Of a stretch of DNA of 64,000 nt, positions 27,733 to 38,803 are shown one piece after another. Source of the stretch: Nymphalis io. Taxonomy: Eukaryota > Arthropoda > Insecta > Lepidoptera > Nymphalidae. The position numbers and the translations under genes were made by a program. Location: positions 12,655,377-12,719,376 of the forward strand of contig NC_065902.1 of NCBI RefSeq assembly GCF_905147045.1, read 5' to 3'. Every line of letters begins with the position of its first letter. Positions within the stretch are counted from its first letter, which is position 1. The notes under the pieces were generated by a model that was not told where the DNA came from, did not search any database, and saw only the letters and a list, made by a program, of their open reading frames with translations.

Positions 27733-28605
27733 TCACGGTTGAATACATTTGCGTGCGCGCTCGCCGAATCTATAATGGTACCAACAGTACGGGTAGTTAT
27801 TTGTTTGTGAGCAGGAACGTGCGCGGGAATGTCGTCGCGATCTGTCTATGGCGAATCGTGAGCGGGATCGCGGCTGTCTTCGGTTAAGTTGCATGCTAAG
27901 TATCTCCATCTGCTTGCTCAGCTCAGCTACGGTCTGATTCAGGCTTTCGAAACTAGTACTTGGTACTCCTAGAGTGGAACTAGATGCACTGGCTACTTGC
28001 CCGGCTACTCGACCGGCTACTGGCACGGCTACTTGCTCGGACACTTGCAATGTTGCTGGAACGATTTCGTTGATACGGTCGGCAAGCTCTGCCATGTCTT
28101 CAAGGCTCATCTTCGTATGCTGCGCTGCTATACACGTCTGCAAATGCGTTGGGAGTCGACTTGACCAGATGGTACGGATAAAATCGGTTGGAACAGTTGG
28201 CCCAGCTAGGTGTTGTAGATGCCGTAAAAATTGTGTGGGCTTTCTATCACCGAGTTCCTCGTGCATTAGCAGTTGTTTTATTTTACGCTCTTGTGAAGCT
28301 GACAGCCTCCGTATTAATTCGGCTTTTAATTTGTCGTACCTGCCGGTGGAAGGTGGAGCTACGACCAGGTCCCTTATTTCCGCCGTGTGCTGTGGTTCTA
28401 GTTGCGCTAGTACGTAATAGAACTTCGTGGAGTCTTCTCGGATGCCGGACAGGGTGAATTGACCTTCGAGCTGTGCGAACCATAATTCTGGATCATCTGG
28501 GTTGAATACAGGTACTCTCACTCCAACTCGCATCGTTTCTCCAGTGGCCGGAAGGGCGGTAACAGCTGTGGCGTCACGTGATAATGGAGCGTCCGGCATT
28601 GACAT
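27733..28605 (-). CDS. Gypsy gag
   Basis: The likely start is the ATG at 28603-28605 (MSMPDAPLS), downstream of the primer-binding site. An upstream in-frame extension reaches into the LTR but lacks an ATG. It encodes about 290 residues: a capsid-like domain starting FNPDDPELWFAQLEGQF, with RYDKLKAELIRRLS and HEELGDRKPTQFLRHL, then a linker, an arginine-rich stretch and an atypical C-terminal zinc-like motif CWYHYRFGERARKC. It builds the particle that packages element RNA. It ends at TGA 27733-27735, followed by C, with protease in the same frame beyond. Confidence 0.88.
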   Translation of the reverse strand: MSMPDAPLSRDATAVTALPATGETMRVGVRVPVFNPDDPELWFAQLEGQFTLSGIREDSTKFYYVLAQLEPQHTAEIRDLVVAPPSTGRYDKLKAELIRRLSASQERKIKQLLMHEELGDRKPTQFLRHLQHLAGPTVPTDFIRTIWSSRLPTHLQTCIAAQHTKMSLEDMAELADRINEIVPATLQVSEQVAVPVAGRVAGQVASASSSTLGVPSTSFESLNQTVAELSKQMEILSMQLNRRQPRSRSRFAIDRSRRHSRARSCSQTNNYPYCWYHYRFGERARKCIQP

Positions 28606-28653
28606 CTTGAAAGGTCTTCTTCTTCTTCGTGCTTCAAACGTCGGGGTCACCAG

Positions 28654-29089
28654 TGAAGAGGATCGCAACTTAACCACCAATTAAAAACTCCGGCAGACTT
28701 TAAGAGTTATTTATTGTGACAAGTCAACAATGTTTACATTAGAGCGCACAGTAAAAGTAGTTGAAATAATTAATTTATTAAAAATAAACAACAACAACAG
28801 CGCTTATATAGGCATTCCCCTCTCACGATGACCACCACGCGTGCTTGCCACTTTTGGGACCTCCTCCTAGGCGAAAACAAAAGCGATGCATGTGGCCATC
28901 TTGCTGGGGGTGTGGTCAAGCGTGTGACGTCGCTGCGAGGACAATAGATGCGCATGCGACCATATTGCCGAAGGGGCGTATCCATACGTGTGACGACATA
29001 CATCAGACCACTGCAACATCACCTGATCCATGACGTAGTTGATCAGGTGATGTTTGTGCTGCGTTTAGACGCATTGTGCACTCGCCACA
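28654..29089 (-). repeat. 5' LTR of the Gypsy element
   Basis: 436 bp, matching the other LTR except for three substitutions (near its TGAAGAGG end, at GCAACTT, and GCATGTGG against GCATGCGG). The same hairpin is at 29015-29054. The 77-codon ORF present in both LTRs is not credible as a gene. Confidence 0.92.
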
Positions 29090-29093
29090 GACT

Positions 29094-30287
29094 AATTTGA
29101 GCGATGACAGACAATGTTGCGGGAGATGTCGTTTACAAGTTTCTGTGCAAACAAAGAAACATTTCAGTGATATGAGATGAGCAATCCGAAACAACATAGG
29201 AGAGAAATAACTGCTTTATATATTTTTTTAAGTCACGGAATCTAAGAATTTCTCAATTCCGTTACTAAAACTACGACTCCTCTTGGTTCTGGCTTCCAGC
29301 CTTGGCCATTACAAGCTGGCTTTTTAGACTAACGAGGCGAACCAACTGTCAGATATAATTATGAAATTACACAAACAAGTTTACGGATAACGATAGGTAT
29401 ATAGTGGTTTATGAACAGCATAATGAAAATATAATTTCCCTTTGTCGTATAGTTTGCAAATCTATACCCAATTCTGGGCCCATTATTAGGTCATTAGCAT
29501 AATTATCTAAATGAACTCAACAAATCGGTCCAAAATGATAAATGAAATTATGCAGTAAAATGAACGAACTAGCTGTTTTGCTTTGAAGTAAATCTCGTGT
29601 AATTCTATTAAAATAACTATTAATTGGTCTGTTTGATAATTATATACCTTCAATATGTAATTCATAGTTATTAAAGTTCAAATGAATGCATGAAATTTGA
29701 ACAATTATTATCATTTTAAAATTATGAATATTTTGTCGACATTCTTTATATGAAAAAAGGAGACAAATTTACTCGGCAACTAACACTTTTATCGTAGACT
29801 CGGTAGTATATCCTAAAGCCTTGTGTGTATGAAAAAGTGATATATGAAGTCAATAAAAATAATTTGTCTGATTATCCATTATTACTACTACATATGTCTT
29901 CTTATTAATATGATATATATAGTGAATAATACATTCACGTTTAGGCGATTTCTTGTATTATAAAAATTAAAGTGTACTTAATGGTATGGCCAGACGAGTG
30001 GGATAAGACGGTGACAGGTCGTGCTTAGTTGCAATCTGCTAGTTAATATGGAAGACGTCACACAGCGCCCTAACGCTGGCGGACCAGGTCTGTCTGTATG
30101 ACTACTAATACGAATATGACATGACTGTTCCCTCATGGAACTCGCCGCACCGCAGTCACGCCAGCTTCGCGACGCCGTCTCATTGCGTCAGATTGGCCGG
30201 GTTATGTGAGTGAGGCAACGTGCACTATGATATCTCCTGCGAAATTGAATATTCACTACTCATAATAGCTGCCGGTCTATTCGAATA
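29094..30287. other. intergenic, mostly AT-rich, with a GC-richer patch
   Basis: No gene or known repeat is recognised. About 29985-30240 is clearly richer in G+C and CpG than the surroundings. Confidence 0.45.
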
Positions 30288-30406
30288 CTAAGGAACTAGG
30301 ATGTTATGTCCCTAGCGTCTATAGTTAAACTGGACACAACAATACTAAAATGTTTGGCGGTAGAGTATATGATGTGTGGGGTTTGCATAAAGCCCTACCA
30401 CAAAGT
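30288..30406 (-). repeat. degenerate SINE family A
   Basis: Antisense blocks GGATGTTATGTCCCTAGCGTC, GGACACAACAATACTAAAATG-like and GCATAAAGCCCTACCACA. Confidence 0.5.
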
Positions 30407-31637
30407 AACACTCTGACAGTTATTATCATTGGTATTTAATTTGCATAAATGATAAAATATTATTTATAAAAAACGCACCCAACTTCATAGAAACGCGATT
30501 TTAAAAGGACTTTTCAAAGAGATCTTAAGTTGATCTACAAAGTAATCTAGCTAACCTAGATAAAATTTATATTAGGTCGCTTATCCTCAAAGGTCTAACT
30601 CACCTAGTAAATCTATATATATGTTCGAGTAAGATGGGCGTTTATTCACATAATTGAATTAACTTTTATTTTTTTAACTCCTAATGGTAATTATTATTTA
30701 TTGTTATACATAAAATTGGCGGTCACAAGTCACAAAGCAGACGCACAACTAACGATGTATGACGGTGACAGATTGCCTAATTTTTCTTACCATACCAGCG
30801 TCTAAGTTCAAAGTTGATATTAATCCGTTCGTGCAATTATGCTTTTGTCCCATAAAATCGTAAACACTGTTTGACGGTACTTATCTTTTGGGTTGAATTT
30901 ACTATAATAAGGTATACTTGCACTGTGACTGGTTACTACTGTCAGCATAGCTAATAATATATTCCCTCGAGATCCACAATTTTATATTGCATTATTACAA
31001 AAGAAATATGTATTAACCCTATCACGAATTTAAGGGTATTAAAATGAAGAATGTACGGCAATAAACTCAAATATGCAATAGCGTTGCTGACGACAATATG
31101 GTGGCAGTAAAAAAGACTATAATAAAAAAAATACTTGTGAGAAATCAACATGTCCCTTGCATTTATTTTAGGGTTCAATTCATATATCATATAAGCATTA
31201 TATAGAAAATAAACACTGAAAATATGCGGACGTATGTGATTTACTTTGTAATATTTTCTTCACCATAAAATTAGAGGCGATTTAAAAATATAAACATCTT
31301 ATTGACGATGAATACATATGTTTTGTCCACCTGACGATCTCTTTACAGAAAAGCCACCGAATCCCAGCAACAGTATTCGAACAACATAATTGCCTAATGC
31401 TCGATTCAATTTTCATTTTAGTCAGCTGAAGTTCATTCTAATGCGCTTGTGGTTCTACTCTCTAGTATTTAGTTTGATTAGAATTGCACATGAATTGCAT
31501 AAGCCGACTTCACATACAGCGACAATGTGTAACCGTACTGTCAGACTTACGCTATCTCCTAAAGCCATATCGAGTTTATGAATTCATGATATTATTACTA
31601 GAAATTCATTTTAATGAAGACATATTTTTAAGTTTCA
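30407..31637. other. intergenic AT-rich, no feature seen
   Basis: Short ORFs only (60-80 codons), without composition or motif support. Confidence 0.5.
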
Positions 31638-31928
31638 TAGCCGAGATGGCCTAGTGGTAAGAACGCTTGAATCTTAGCCGATGATCGTGGTGAATTCAGT
31701 GGTGCTTAATTTGTTATAATCACAATTCAAAAATTCATCTCGTGATATACGGTGAAGGAAAACATCGTGTGGAAACCTGCATGTATCTAATTTCACTAAA
31801 ATTCTGTCACGTGTGTATTCCACCAACTCGCATTGGAGCAACGTGGTGGAATAAGCTCCAAAAACCTTCCCCTTAAATAGAGGAGAAGAGGCCTTAGCCT
31901 AGCAGTGGGACATTCACAGGCTGCTACT
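31638..31928 (+). repeat. SINE family B, near full-length, B box damaged
   Basis: The head AGCCGAGATGGCCTAGTGG is followed by CGATGATCGTGG and then directly the GTGAATTCAGTGGTGC region, so the GGTTCAAACCC box is deleted. Body and CAGCAGTGGGACATTCACAGG tail present. Confidence 0.83.
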
Positions 31929-31974
31929 AATAATATTTTTATGTTACTAATAATTATAATACGTAAAATATAGT

Positions 31975-32276
31975 GAGAGGATCGTTCAAGGTAACACTAA
32001 TTGTGGAAAAATTGAAGGAATGTCGACTGCGCTGGTACGGCCATATCCTGAGACGTAACGATGATCATCCTATCAAGAAAGCCTTAAATATCCCGGACCG
32101 ACTGCGGGGAAGAGGGCGATCGCCCGCAACCTGGTGGTCAAACATACAAAAAGAGGCCCAGAAAGAGAATCTGAGTACACAGACAACCCAGAACAGAGCT
32201 CTCTGGCGCAGATGTACAAGGAGACCCGACCCCAGCTGAACTGAGAAGAGGGTTTGAACAAAGAAGAAAGAAGAAG
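31975..32276 (+). mobile_element. LINE 3' end (RTE-like, third type) with 19-bp target duplication
   Basis: Near-perfect direct repeats flank it (31956-31974 and 32277-32295, one mismatch), starting ATAATACGTAAAA. The frame 31973-32239 encodes a LINE C-terminus, CRLRWYGHILRRNDDH...RGRGRSPATWWSNIQ...ALWRRCTRRPDPS, then a GAAGAAAGAAGAAG tail. Severely 5'-truncated. Confidence 0.8.
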
Positions 32277-32310
32277 ATAATACGTAAAACATAGTATTAA
32301 TTTAAAAAGA

Positions 32311-32478
32311 TCCAACATGGGCAGCGGTTAGACCACGTGAATCTTAACCGAAGTTGGCTCGTTCAAACCCGAACAAGGACTTAGTTTTATGTGCTTATAG
32401 TTTATCTCGTGTTCGACGGTGTGGGGATATATCGTGGCTATACCTGTGTGTTACCAATAAAGATCGGCCATGTGGGAC
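32311..32478 (+). repeat. degraded tRNA-SINE, family B-like
   Basis: GGGCAGCGGTTAGACCACGTG, CTTAACCGAAG, GTTCAAACCCGAACAAG and ATCTCGTGTTCGACGGTG follow the order of the B head and body. Confidence 0.5.
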
Positions 32479-32872
32479 ATTATATTGATAATTCATTTTC
32501 ATTATTGCAATTTTGAATATACCTTAACACATACATGTATGCAACGATCTTTTTTGAATTGAAAACTTCAAATAATTTTATATACCCTATTCAACTAGAA
32601 AACAAACCATAGATTTACATAATCCATGATATTTGTAAACAGTTCTGCTATATCATGCACCAAACACACGTTAAATGCAACGTTATTTTATTTCACTTAA
32701 CTTATTATATCCAATTAAATTTTCCAAATTTTAGTCAACAATTTCACCAATATTTTTTCGCGAATCTCACGAGGAGAGGAGGCATCAAGCAAGCAGTAGC
32801 GGCAGGTATTTACGATTTGTTACTATTTAAGAACTCAAGCAATTAAACAGTGTCAATTCCTGCACCTGTAGT

Positions 32873-32968
32873 ACTGGTGGTAGAGCTTTGTGCAAGCTCG
32901 TCTGGGTAGGTACCACCCACTCATCAGATATTCTACCGCAAAACAGCAGTATATATTCTATAAAAAAA
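32873..32968 (+). repeat. mini-SINE A: both ends kept, middle deleted
   Basis: ACTGGTGGTAGAGC...AAAACAGCAGTA jumps to TATTCTATAAAAAAA, losing about 190 bp including the LINE-like tail hairpin. Confidence 0.8.
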
Positions 32969-34316
32969 TACTAATCTTATAAATTGACGCAAAACCAGTA
33001 ATCGGATTTGGATGAAATTAGGGTGAAAGTTAGTTTTTCAAAATATTAATATAATATTCTACTCTGTATGATCTCAGTTCGCATATCAATCGTAAATTTG
33101 GTACTAGGGATACAATGTCTTAAAACCTATGGATAGTGGAAAAGGTTACTACTGACCATCACGTGGACATTATCTTTATTTAATATATTTAAAAAAAATG
33201 ACTTTTTTCAACTGCTTTAATTCTTTCAAACGTAAGTATAATATAATAAAATAAGTTTAGCCGCATAATCCGCTTAGTTCCGTTCGTGATGCGATTATTA
33301 TAATGCTATTAAAATAATTCCATAATTATATGAAAATTTATTTGGATTCAATTTGCAATTTTTGTTGCAGAGATAGCCGGGGCTAGAACTTGTAAATCAT
33401 AATGGTAAATTAGACTACTAAGCCATCTGTCGTTTTCAGCGTTGATGGAAAACATCGTGACGAAATCTGCACGTGATGAAATTCTATCACAAGTGAAGCT
33501 ACACTCCCATACCATAACTTTGATAATTGATTATGGCGGGTTGAATCCCATCGGACCATAAATGTAAAGGTATAGAGAGTCCATATAAACTTGCACAAAT
33601 ATACATACATTTGTGCATTATTATGTTTCGTGCGTTACTAGATAATGAGATTGTTTGCATTATGTCTAATGAAAAAAGATCCTATTTTACTCACCAGAAA
33701 TGTCATGAAAACAATGATGTCATGAGACTGTTAGACGATTTGTTTTGTATTAAATTTGAATGTTACCATAAAATCATTTAAGAATAATATAATATTTACC
33801 GTTTATGACATAATAATAAATTTTTTTATTAAAGTACAGGCGTAATAGTTATTTTGACAGCAGAAGCAATATATAATACTTGATAACATTAATGTAATAA
33901 CTTTTCATATCAAAATTAATTTGTTCTATGAATTTCAATTTTAACTATTAGACTACAAATTAATTATTAATTCCAATCTAAATTATGTTTTATAAATGTT
34001 TGTTTATGAAAAAAGTGACTTTATTGTAAATTTTAAAATATCATCATTTGATTTTAATGATGGGAATAAAATTTAAACCATTGAAAAGTTGAGTGAGTGT
34101 GTGGATTAATATACGTGTTCGTAACGTGATAGATTTCTTCTCAGGAGAAAAGAAAGAGATCTTATACACTCCCTTCTCTCTCACTCGCATACATACGGCA
34201 AACTTACGTTCTACTCAAGGTCTTTTCCTTTCCTAACCCATCTTAGATGTCGAAGTACTAGCCGCGTATTGAAAGTACGAGTGTTTTATAACTTCTTAAT
34301 ATTGCCAAATGGCTCT
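32969..34316. other. intergenic AT-rich; very degraded SINE B-like traces
   Basis: No gene seen. About 33370-33500 keeps a few B-like words (GGAAAACATCGTGACG). Confidence 0.4.
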
Positions 34317-34328
34317 TTAGCGCACAAA

Positions 34329-34816
34329 CCTCTTTCTTTTTTTTTAGCTGGAAAAAAGCATTTACGCGTTTCCCCCACAAGAGGTGGGGGGGTATGTGGG
34401 ACTCGCCGGCACTGAAGGCGCCGGAATACCCACTAAAAAACTAGCAGTACCCACTCCGTCTTGTCGAAGGAGCGTCACGGGATCGCTTGCGCATCCGCTC
34501 CCACTTGAGCGGGCCTCCATTCAGCGGCGCTTACGGTGGGGGAAGAAGGTGAGCATAGCGTCGGCGCCTCCTCACGAGTCTTCTTCGGCGGAGCGAATCA
34601 GCGGCGGCTGACCTCGCCTCTCGCTCTCGCACCGCGACCTACTTCTGCAATATAACACTCTCGCAAAAAGAGACAAATTTCATCCAACATCTCTCACTGC
34701 CAAGCATAGCGTTAATCACGCTCGGTAGCGAGATGTCTCTGCCAACTATCGCCGCTAGGGTATGCCTCTGGGGCCCTCCCACATTAGGTAGGAGGCGGCC
34801 TAAGGCGGCTGCGGCA
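34329..34816 (-). other. R1-clade LINE 3' UTR
   Basis: GC-rich, and ends (- strand) CCCCCACCTCTTGTGGGGG, a strong short hairpin, followed by AAACGCGTAAATGC, CCAGC and an A-tail. Confidence 0.7.
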
Positions 34817-35113
34817 TTTTTTTTTTTTTTATAGAATAGGAAGGCGGACGAGCATATGGGCCACCTGATGGTAAGTGGTCACCAACGCTCTTAGACATTG
34901 GCATTGTAAGAAATGTCAACCATCGCTTACATATCCAATGCGCCACCAACCTTGGGAACTAAGATTTTATGTCCCTTGTGCCTGTAATTACACTGGCTCA
35001 CTCACCCTTCAAACCGGAACACAACAATATCAAGTATTGCTGTTTTGCGGTAGAATATCTGATGAGTGGGTGGTACCTACCCAGACGAGCTTGCACAAAG
35101 CCCTACCACCAGT
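34817..35113 (-). repeat. SINE family A inserted in the R1-clade LINE
   Basis: Full-length: T-run, TATAGAATAGGAAGGCGG, CCACCTGATGGTAAGTGGT, ending CTACCACCAGT. It splits the RT thumb remnant from the 3' UTR. Confidence 0.88.
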
Positions 35114-36918
35114 AATTAATTAATGAGTTTCGGGCTCAATTGGACAAAGTGCTGCCTGAAGCTCCATCTTCCGTCCAGGATCAGACCCAGATACCTCATC
35201 TGGGCCTTCACCTTTATTACTGTCCCTTGGACTGTGATACACGCTTCACGAGGGGCACCCCGACTTTCAAGCCCAACATTTCTATCCGGTCCATCGTGAG
35301 CGACGTTCCAACTTCGGCCAGGATGGCCGCCTCTTGAAATTTCGCCCGGGATCGCCGGGGACCCGGTCCCACTTCCTCGAGATGCTGAATAAGACTGGCA
35401 GCGAGAATTTTCTCGAAGAGTTTGCCCGTCTCATTCAGCAGTACAATTGGCCTGTATGCCGAAGGAGATTCTAGAGGACGCCCCACCTTCGGCAACAGGA
35501 CCAGCTTGCCCTCTTTCCATGGCTTTGGGAATTGTCCGCTGGAAAGACATTTGTCAAATAGTTCCCGAAGTCTTCCACATTGGTGTTCCAGAACGTCTCG
35601 CAGAACACGTCCTGGCACCCCATCCGGACCCGGTGCAGTGGTTCTGACCCTCAGATAATCAAGGGCCATCTCCATCTCTCGCTCCGTGATTTGTGGTGGA
35701 GCCAAAATTTCTTCTTCGATCACGGAGCGAGGAGCCATTCGCGGAGATACATGCTCACCCGGAAGAGGGAAAAGCTCCCCAACCAGGCGCAGAAGAGGCT
35801 CCGGCGGTGGTTAATCCACACTCACTCATCGTTTCCGTCACGGTAGCGCCGTGCTAACTCTTCGCACACCTCGGTACGGGCGCCCCCATGGATCCCTATT
35901 CAGGTCAGCCAACATCTCCTCCCTCGCTCGTTCCTTATCCCAACAAATTACCAGTTGCAACTCATTTTTCAGTTGGCAGTAAGCGGCCAGCAACTGTCCC
36001 TCTAATTCCGTGTCGAAGCCGTTTCGTCTGCGAAAGCGAACGTAGGCCCTCCGCGCCCGGTGGCACGTCACTCGAAGTTTAGCAATTTCGGGCGACCACC
36101 AGTACACCTGACGGTGCGGTGTTCTACGTTGGGCCCTCGACATGGCCGCATCGCACACCTCCTTAAGAGCATTGAGCATGCAGCTGGCCAGCTCTTCTAC
36201 ATTGGTGCCCTCCCACCTTCCCGCGGAACCCCATCGCTGCACGATGGCGGCCTCCTTGATCACCCCGCGATTTAGCTGGCCAAGAGACCACATCTGTGGA
36301 AGGCAGATATCTCAAATCGGATGTATCTGTGGTCCGGTAGAGTCTCCACCTCTTCTTCCTCCCTCCAATTCCTAACTCTGCGTGCAGAGACAGGGGTGGC
36401 GAATGATAGGTCCACCATGGAACCTCCGTTATGTCTCACACAGGTTTGAACCTTCCCTCTGTTGTGTAGAGACAGGCAAGAAAGTAAAGCCCACACCTGG
36501 ACGGCCCTTTCTCGCGGATTCGTGGCTGGATTTCCCCAGGCGCGTGACTTGGCATTAAAGTCACCGAGGATCATAGTCGGTCTTGGCGACTGTCTGGTTA
36601 CCGCGGCCCTGACAGAGTCGAGAAAAATATCGAACTCTGCCCGGCTGCGGTTGGGAGAGAAGTACGTATCTACAACTGAATACTCCCGCCATTCCACCAC
36701 TACGTATCCCGAGCGCCTCTCAATGAGTGAGAGGGGGGGACCCGTTCCGCTACAAGTGACGGCCGCCACGGTGTCGTCTAGGTCTCCTACCCAGTGAGGT
36801 AGGGGAGGGACGTAATAGGGCTCGCAGGCCACAGCCAGATCGATCCCCCACTCTGCCATAGACTGCAGTAGCAGGTCCTGAGCCCCAGCACAGTGGTTGA
36901 TATTCGTCTAAAGGAATC
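35114..36918 (-). pseudogene. R1-clade ORF2: endonuclease and partial RT
   Basis: Starts around NINHCAGAQDLLLQSMAEWG (near 36900), the typical R1-clade endonuclease opening. The AP-endonuclease domain follows with CEPYYVPP, ILGDFNAKS and a final LPDHRYIRFEI. A frameshift near 36290 leads to the linker frame (36293-35838), then RT from APGPDGVPGRVLRD, AYRPIVLLNETGKLFEK (35738-35217). The RT then jumps from HLEEVGPGP to a piece just before IEMLGLKV, losing the palm with the catalytic YADD box. The last piece, AQMRYLGLILDGRWSF, is in a third frame. No activity is possible. Confidence 0.85.
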
Positions 36919-36930
36919 TATATACTTTTC

Positions 36931-38522
36931 TCATGTCGACATAGCAGTTTCCTCCTCGGCCTGGCGCCATCCAACGTTGTTGTGCTGGCTGCCTAAGACC
37001 ACCTTATCCTTTGTGATGGGTGAATTGCACTCCCTAGTCCCCATCGCGTGCCCGGAGGGCTTGCCGGCGTCTGCACAAACAGCGCAGCGCAGCTTTCCGT
37101 TGCAATCTGCTGATTTGTAGCCATCGAGGCCGCACCGGAAGCAAAGGCCCCCTCGTTCAGCCTTGGATGGGCAGACTGTATTTGTATGGCCAAGGCCCAT
37201 ACACTTGAAGCAGCGCAATAGGCGCTGCTCTAGTACGTCAAGCTCCACCCAACCAGGAGACGACCGGCGTTGGACCTTTCTTGCCGCAGCTATCGGACAT
37301 GTCACGAGGGCCATACCCATATATCCGGGTCCATGTGACACATCTCCACATCTTACCATTTCAGTGGGGCAATTCCCTTCTCGAGCAACTGCAACGATAA
37401 TTTTTCCTTTGTGACGGAGTTGTCTAGCCCCGTCACTTTTATATCCACCCTTTTTATGGGGCGGACGACGCTGGCCACTCTATCCAGCACCGTGCGGAGC
37501 TGGTTAGCCAGCTTATCGACCTGGTCTGACTGCGCCCGCGGCAGCTCCAGCACTCTGACCCCTGTAGCTGATCGTCGGACTTTGAGTCCGCCAGTGATCC
37601 CGAGGTCCTGCAATTTCGCGCCCTACTCGGAGCGCTCCAAAACTTGGGCATACGTAACGCCCTTCTGCTCCGCTTCTGGCTGCAGCGTTACCACCACTGC
37701 AGCTGTGCGAGGGGCAGCCAATTTGTGCTTGGACGTCTCTGGTGCCTTAGACATCGTGGACGCCACCGTGTTTGTGGTTCCAGATGAAGGGGAAGTATTT
37801 TCCCCTCTTTCCCCATTTTGACCACAGTGGCCCAGGACGTCTCCTGGACCATCTGTGGCTGGATCGTCTCCGGTGTGATTGCAGCGTTTGAAGAGCCAGC
37901 CTTCAAACGCCTCTGCCACCGTAGTCCGTCTCTCAGCGAACTCCCGGCGGTGAGCCTTTATTTCGGCCTTGAGACCGTCCACTTCCTTACGCAGGCGGCC
38001 ATTATCGGCACGGAGTTTTCGTGTCTCCTCCGCTTCCGTGCGAGACGCTAGGGCGTCAATTATTCCCTGCAGGGCAGCCACTGACTCCTGCAGTTTTTTG
38101 GAAACTCCTTTTAGTTTGGAGGATTTTTGCGCTACGTCCAAAATGAGGGCTGCATTGCGGCCAGCCTGTGCGCGAAGTTCCTCCGTGTTCATCTTCGCAG
38201 GATCCTCCTTAGCTTCTGATGCGGACTCTTCGGAGTCCAGTATCGCCTGCGAAACGTCCTTTTTGAACGCCCTACTCCTCAAGGAACGCTCAAATGCCTC
38301 CTCCTTGGCCTCGGCGACCTTCTCTTTGAGCTCGGCCTTAGCCCGAGCGAGGCCACAACCACGCCCCCTCGACGCTAATTTACTTCGACTATCGAGCTTA
38401 CTTTTGGCAGCCATTGTCGTTTCCGTCTCCGTATCGGAGTCGGAGTCAAAAGTGGCGAGCCCATCATAAGGCCTTTTTTGGCCAATCAAGGCGTCGGACG
38501 GCAACTCAGTGTCGACGTCCAT
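36931..38522 (-). pseudogene. R1-clade ORF1 (gag-like, coiled coil plus CCHC knuckles)
   Basis: ATG at 38520-38522 (MDVDTELPSDALIG). The N-terminal half is charged and helical, with a coiled-coil-like stretch (RKLRADNGRLRKEVDGLKAE). A TAG at 37623-37625 interrupts the frame, which continues to 37353. A frameshift then leads to 36931-37359, which carries zinc knuckles CFKCMGLGHTNTVC and CFRCGLDGYKSADC and a third, CAVCADAGKPSGHAMGTREC. ORF1 proteins bind LINE RNA. Dead copy. Confidence 0.85.
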
Positions 38523-38803
38523 CGCCGAAAACAAATAGTGCTACACGAATAACAATAGCACTATAACAATTACAAAAAAAAGAAAAAACAGGGTCTACAA
38601 AGACCTAGTCCGAAACAATAAATCCACTCATTATGCAAAACAATAGTCCATGTACAAAGCAGAATGTCCAGATGCGCCGCATAAGAGATAACAACACAGT
38701 TTTACAACGCCAGATGTCGTTTGAATTCATCAAATCGAACAATCTTCGCAGTAAACACAACCTCACTCAACGACGTCCGAACGTCGACCGATTAGCGCAC
38801 AAA

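Larger units (their letters stand above)
24438..29089 (-). mobile_element. Ty3/Gypsy LTR retrotransposon with both LTRs and 4-bp target duplication
   Basis: Two 436-bp LTRs (24438-24873 and 28654-29089) are flanked by GACT at 24434-24437 and 29090-29093. The LTRs differ at three visible positions, so the insertion is recent. Read on the - strand: 5' LTR, candidate primer-binding site TGGTGACCCCGACG one base after the LTR, gag, protease, RT-RNase H-integrase, a purine tract GGCGGGGGAGTAG, and the 3' LTR. Coding is interrupted by an in-frame TGA between gag and protease and by a deletion at the start of RT near 27233, so the copy should be non-autonomous. Confidence 0.93.
34329..38791 (-). mobile_element. 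R1-clade LINE, decayed, with 12-bp target duplication
   Basis: The two-ORF R1-type layout reads on the - strand: 5' UTR (38791-38523), ORF1 with zinc knuckles, ORF2 with endonuclease and RT, and a 3' UTR ending in an A-rich tail (complement of 34329-34346). TTAGCGCACAAA repeats at 34317-34328 and 38792-38803 mark both ends, so it inserted full-length or nearly so. Nonsense changes, frameshifts and loss of the RT palm kill it. A family A SINE sits in its 3' region. Known R1 and TRAS relatives choose rDNA or telomeric targets; the target here is ordinary DNA. Confidence 0.87.
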
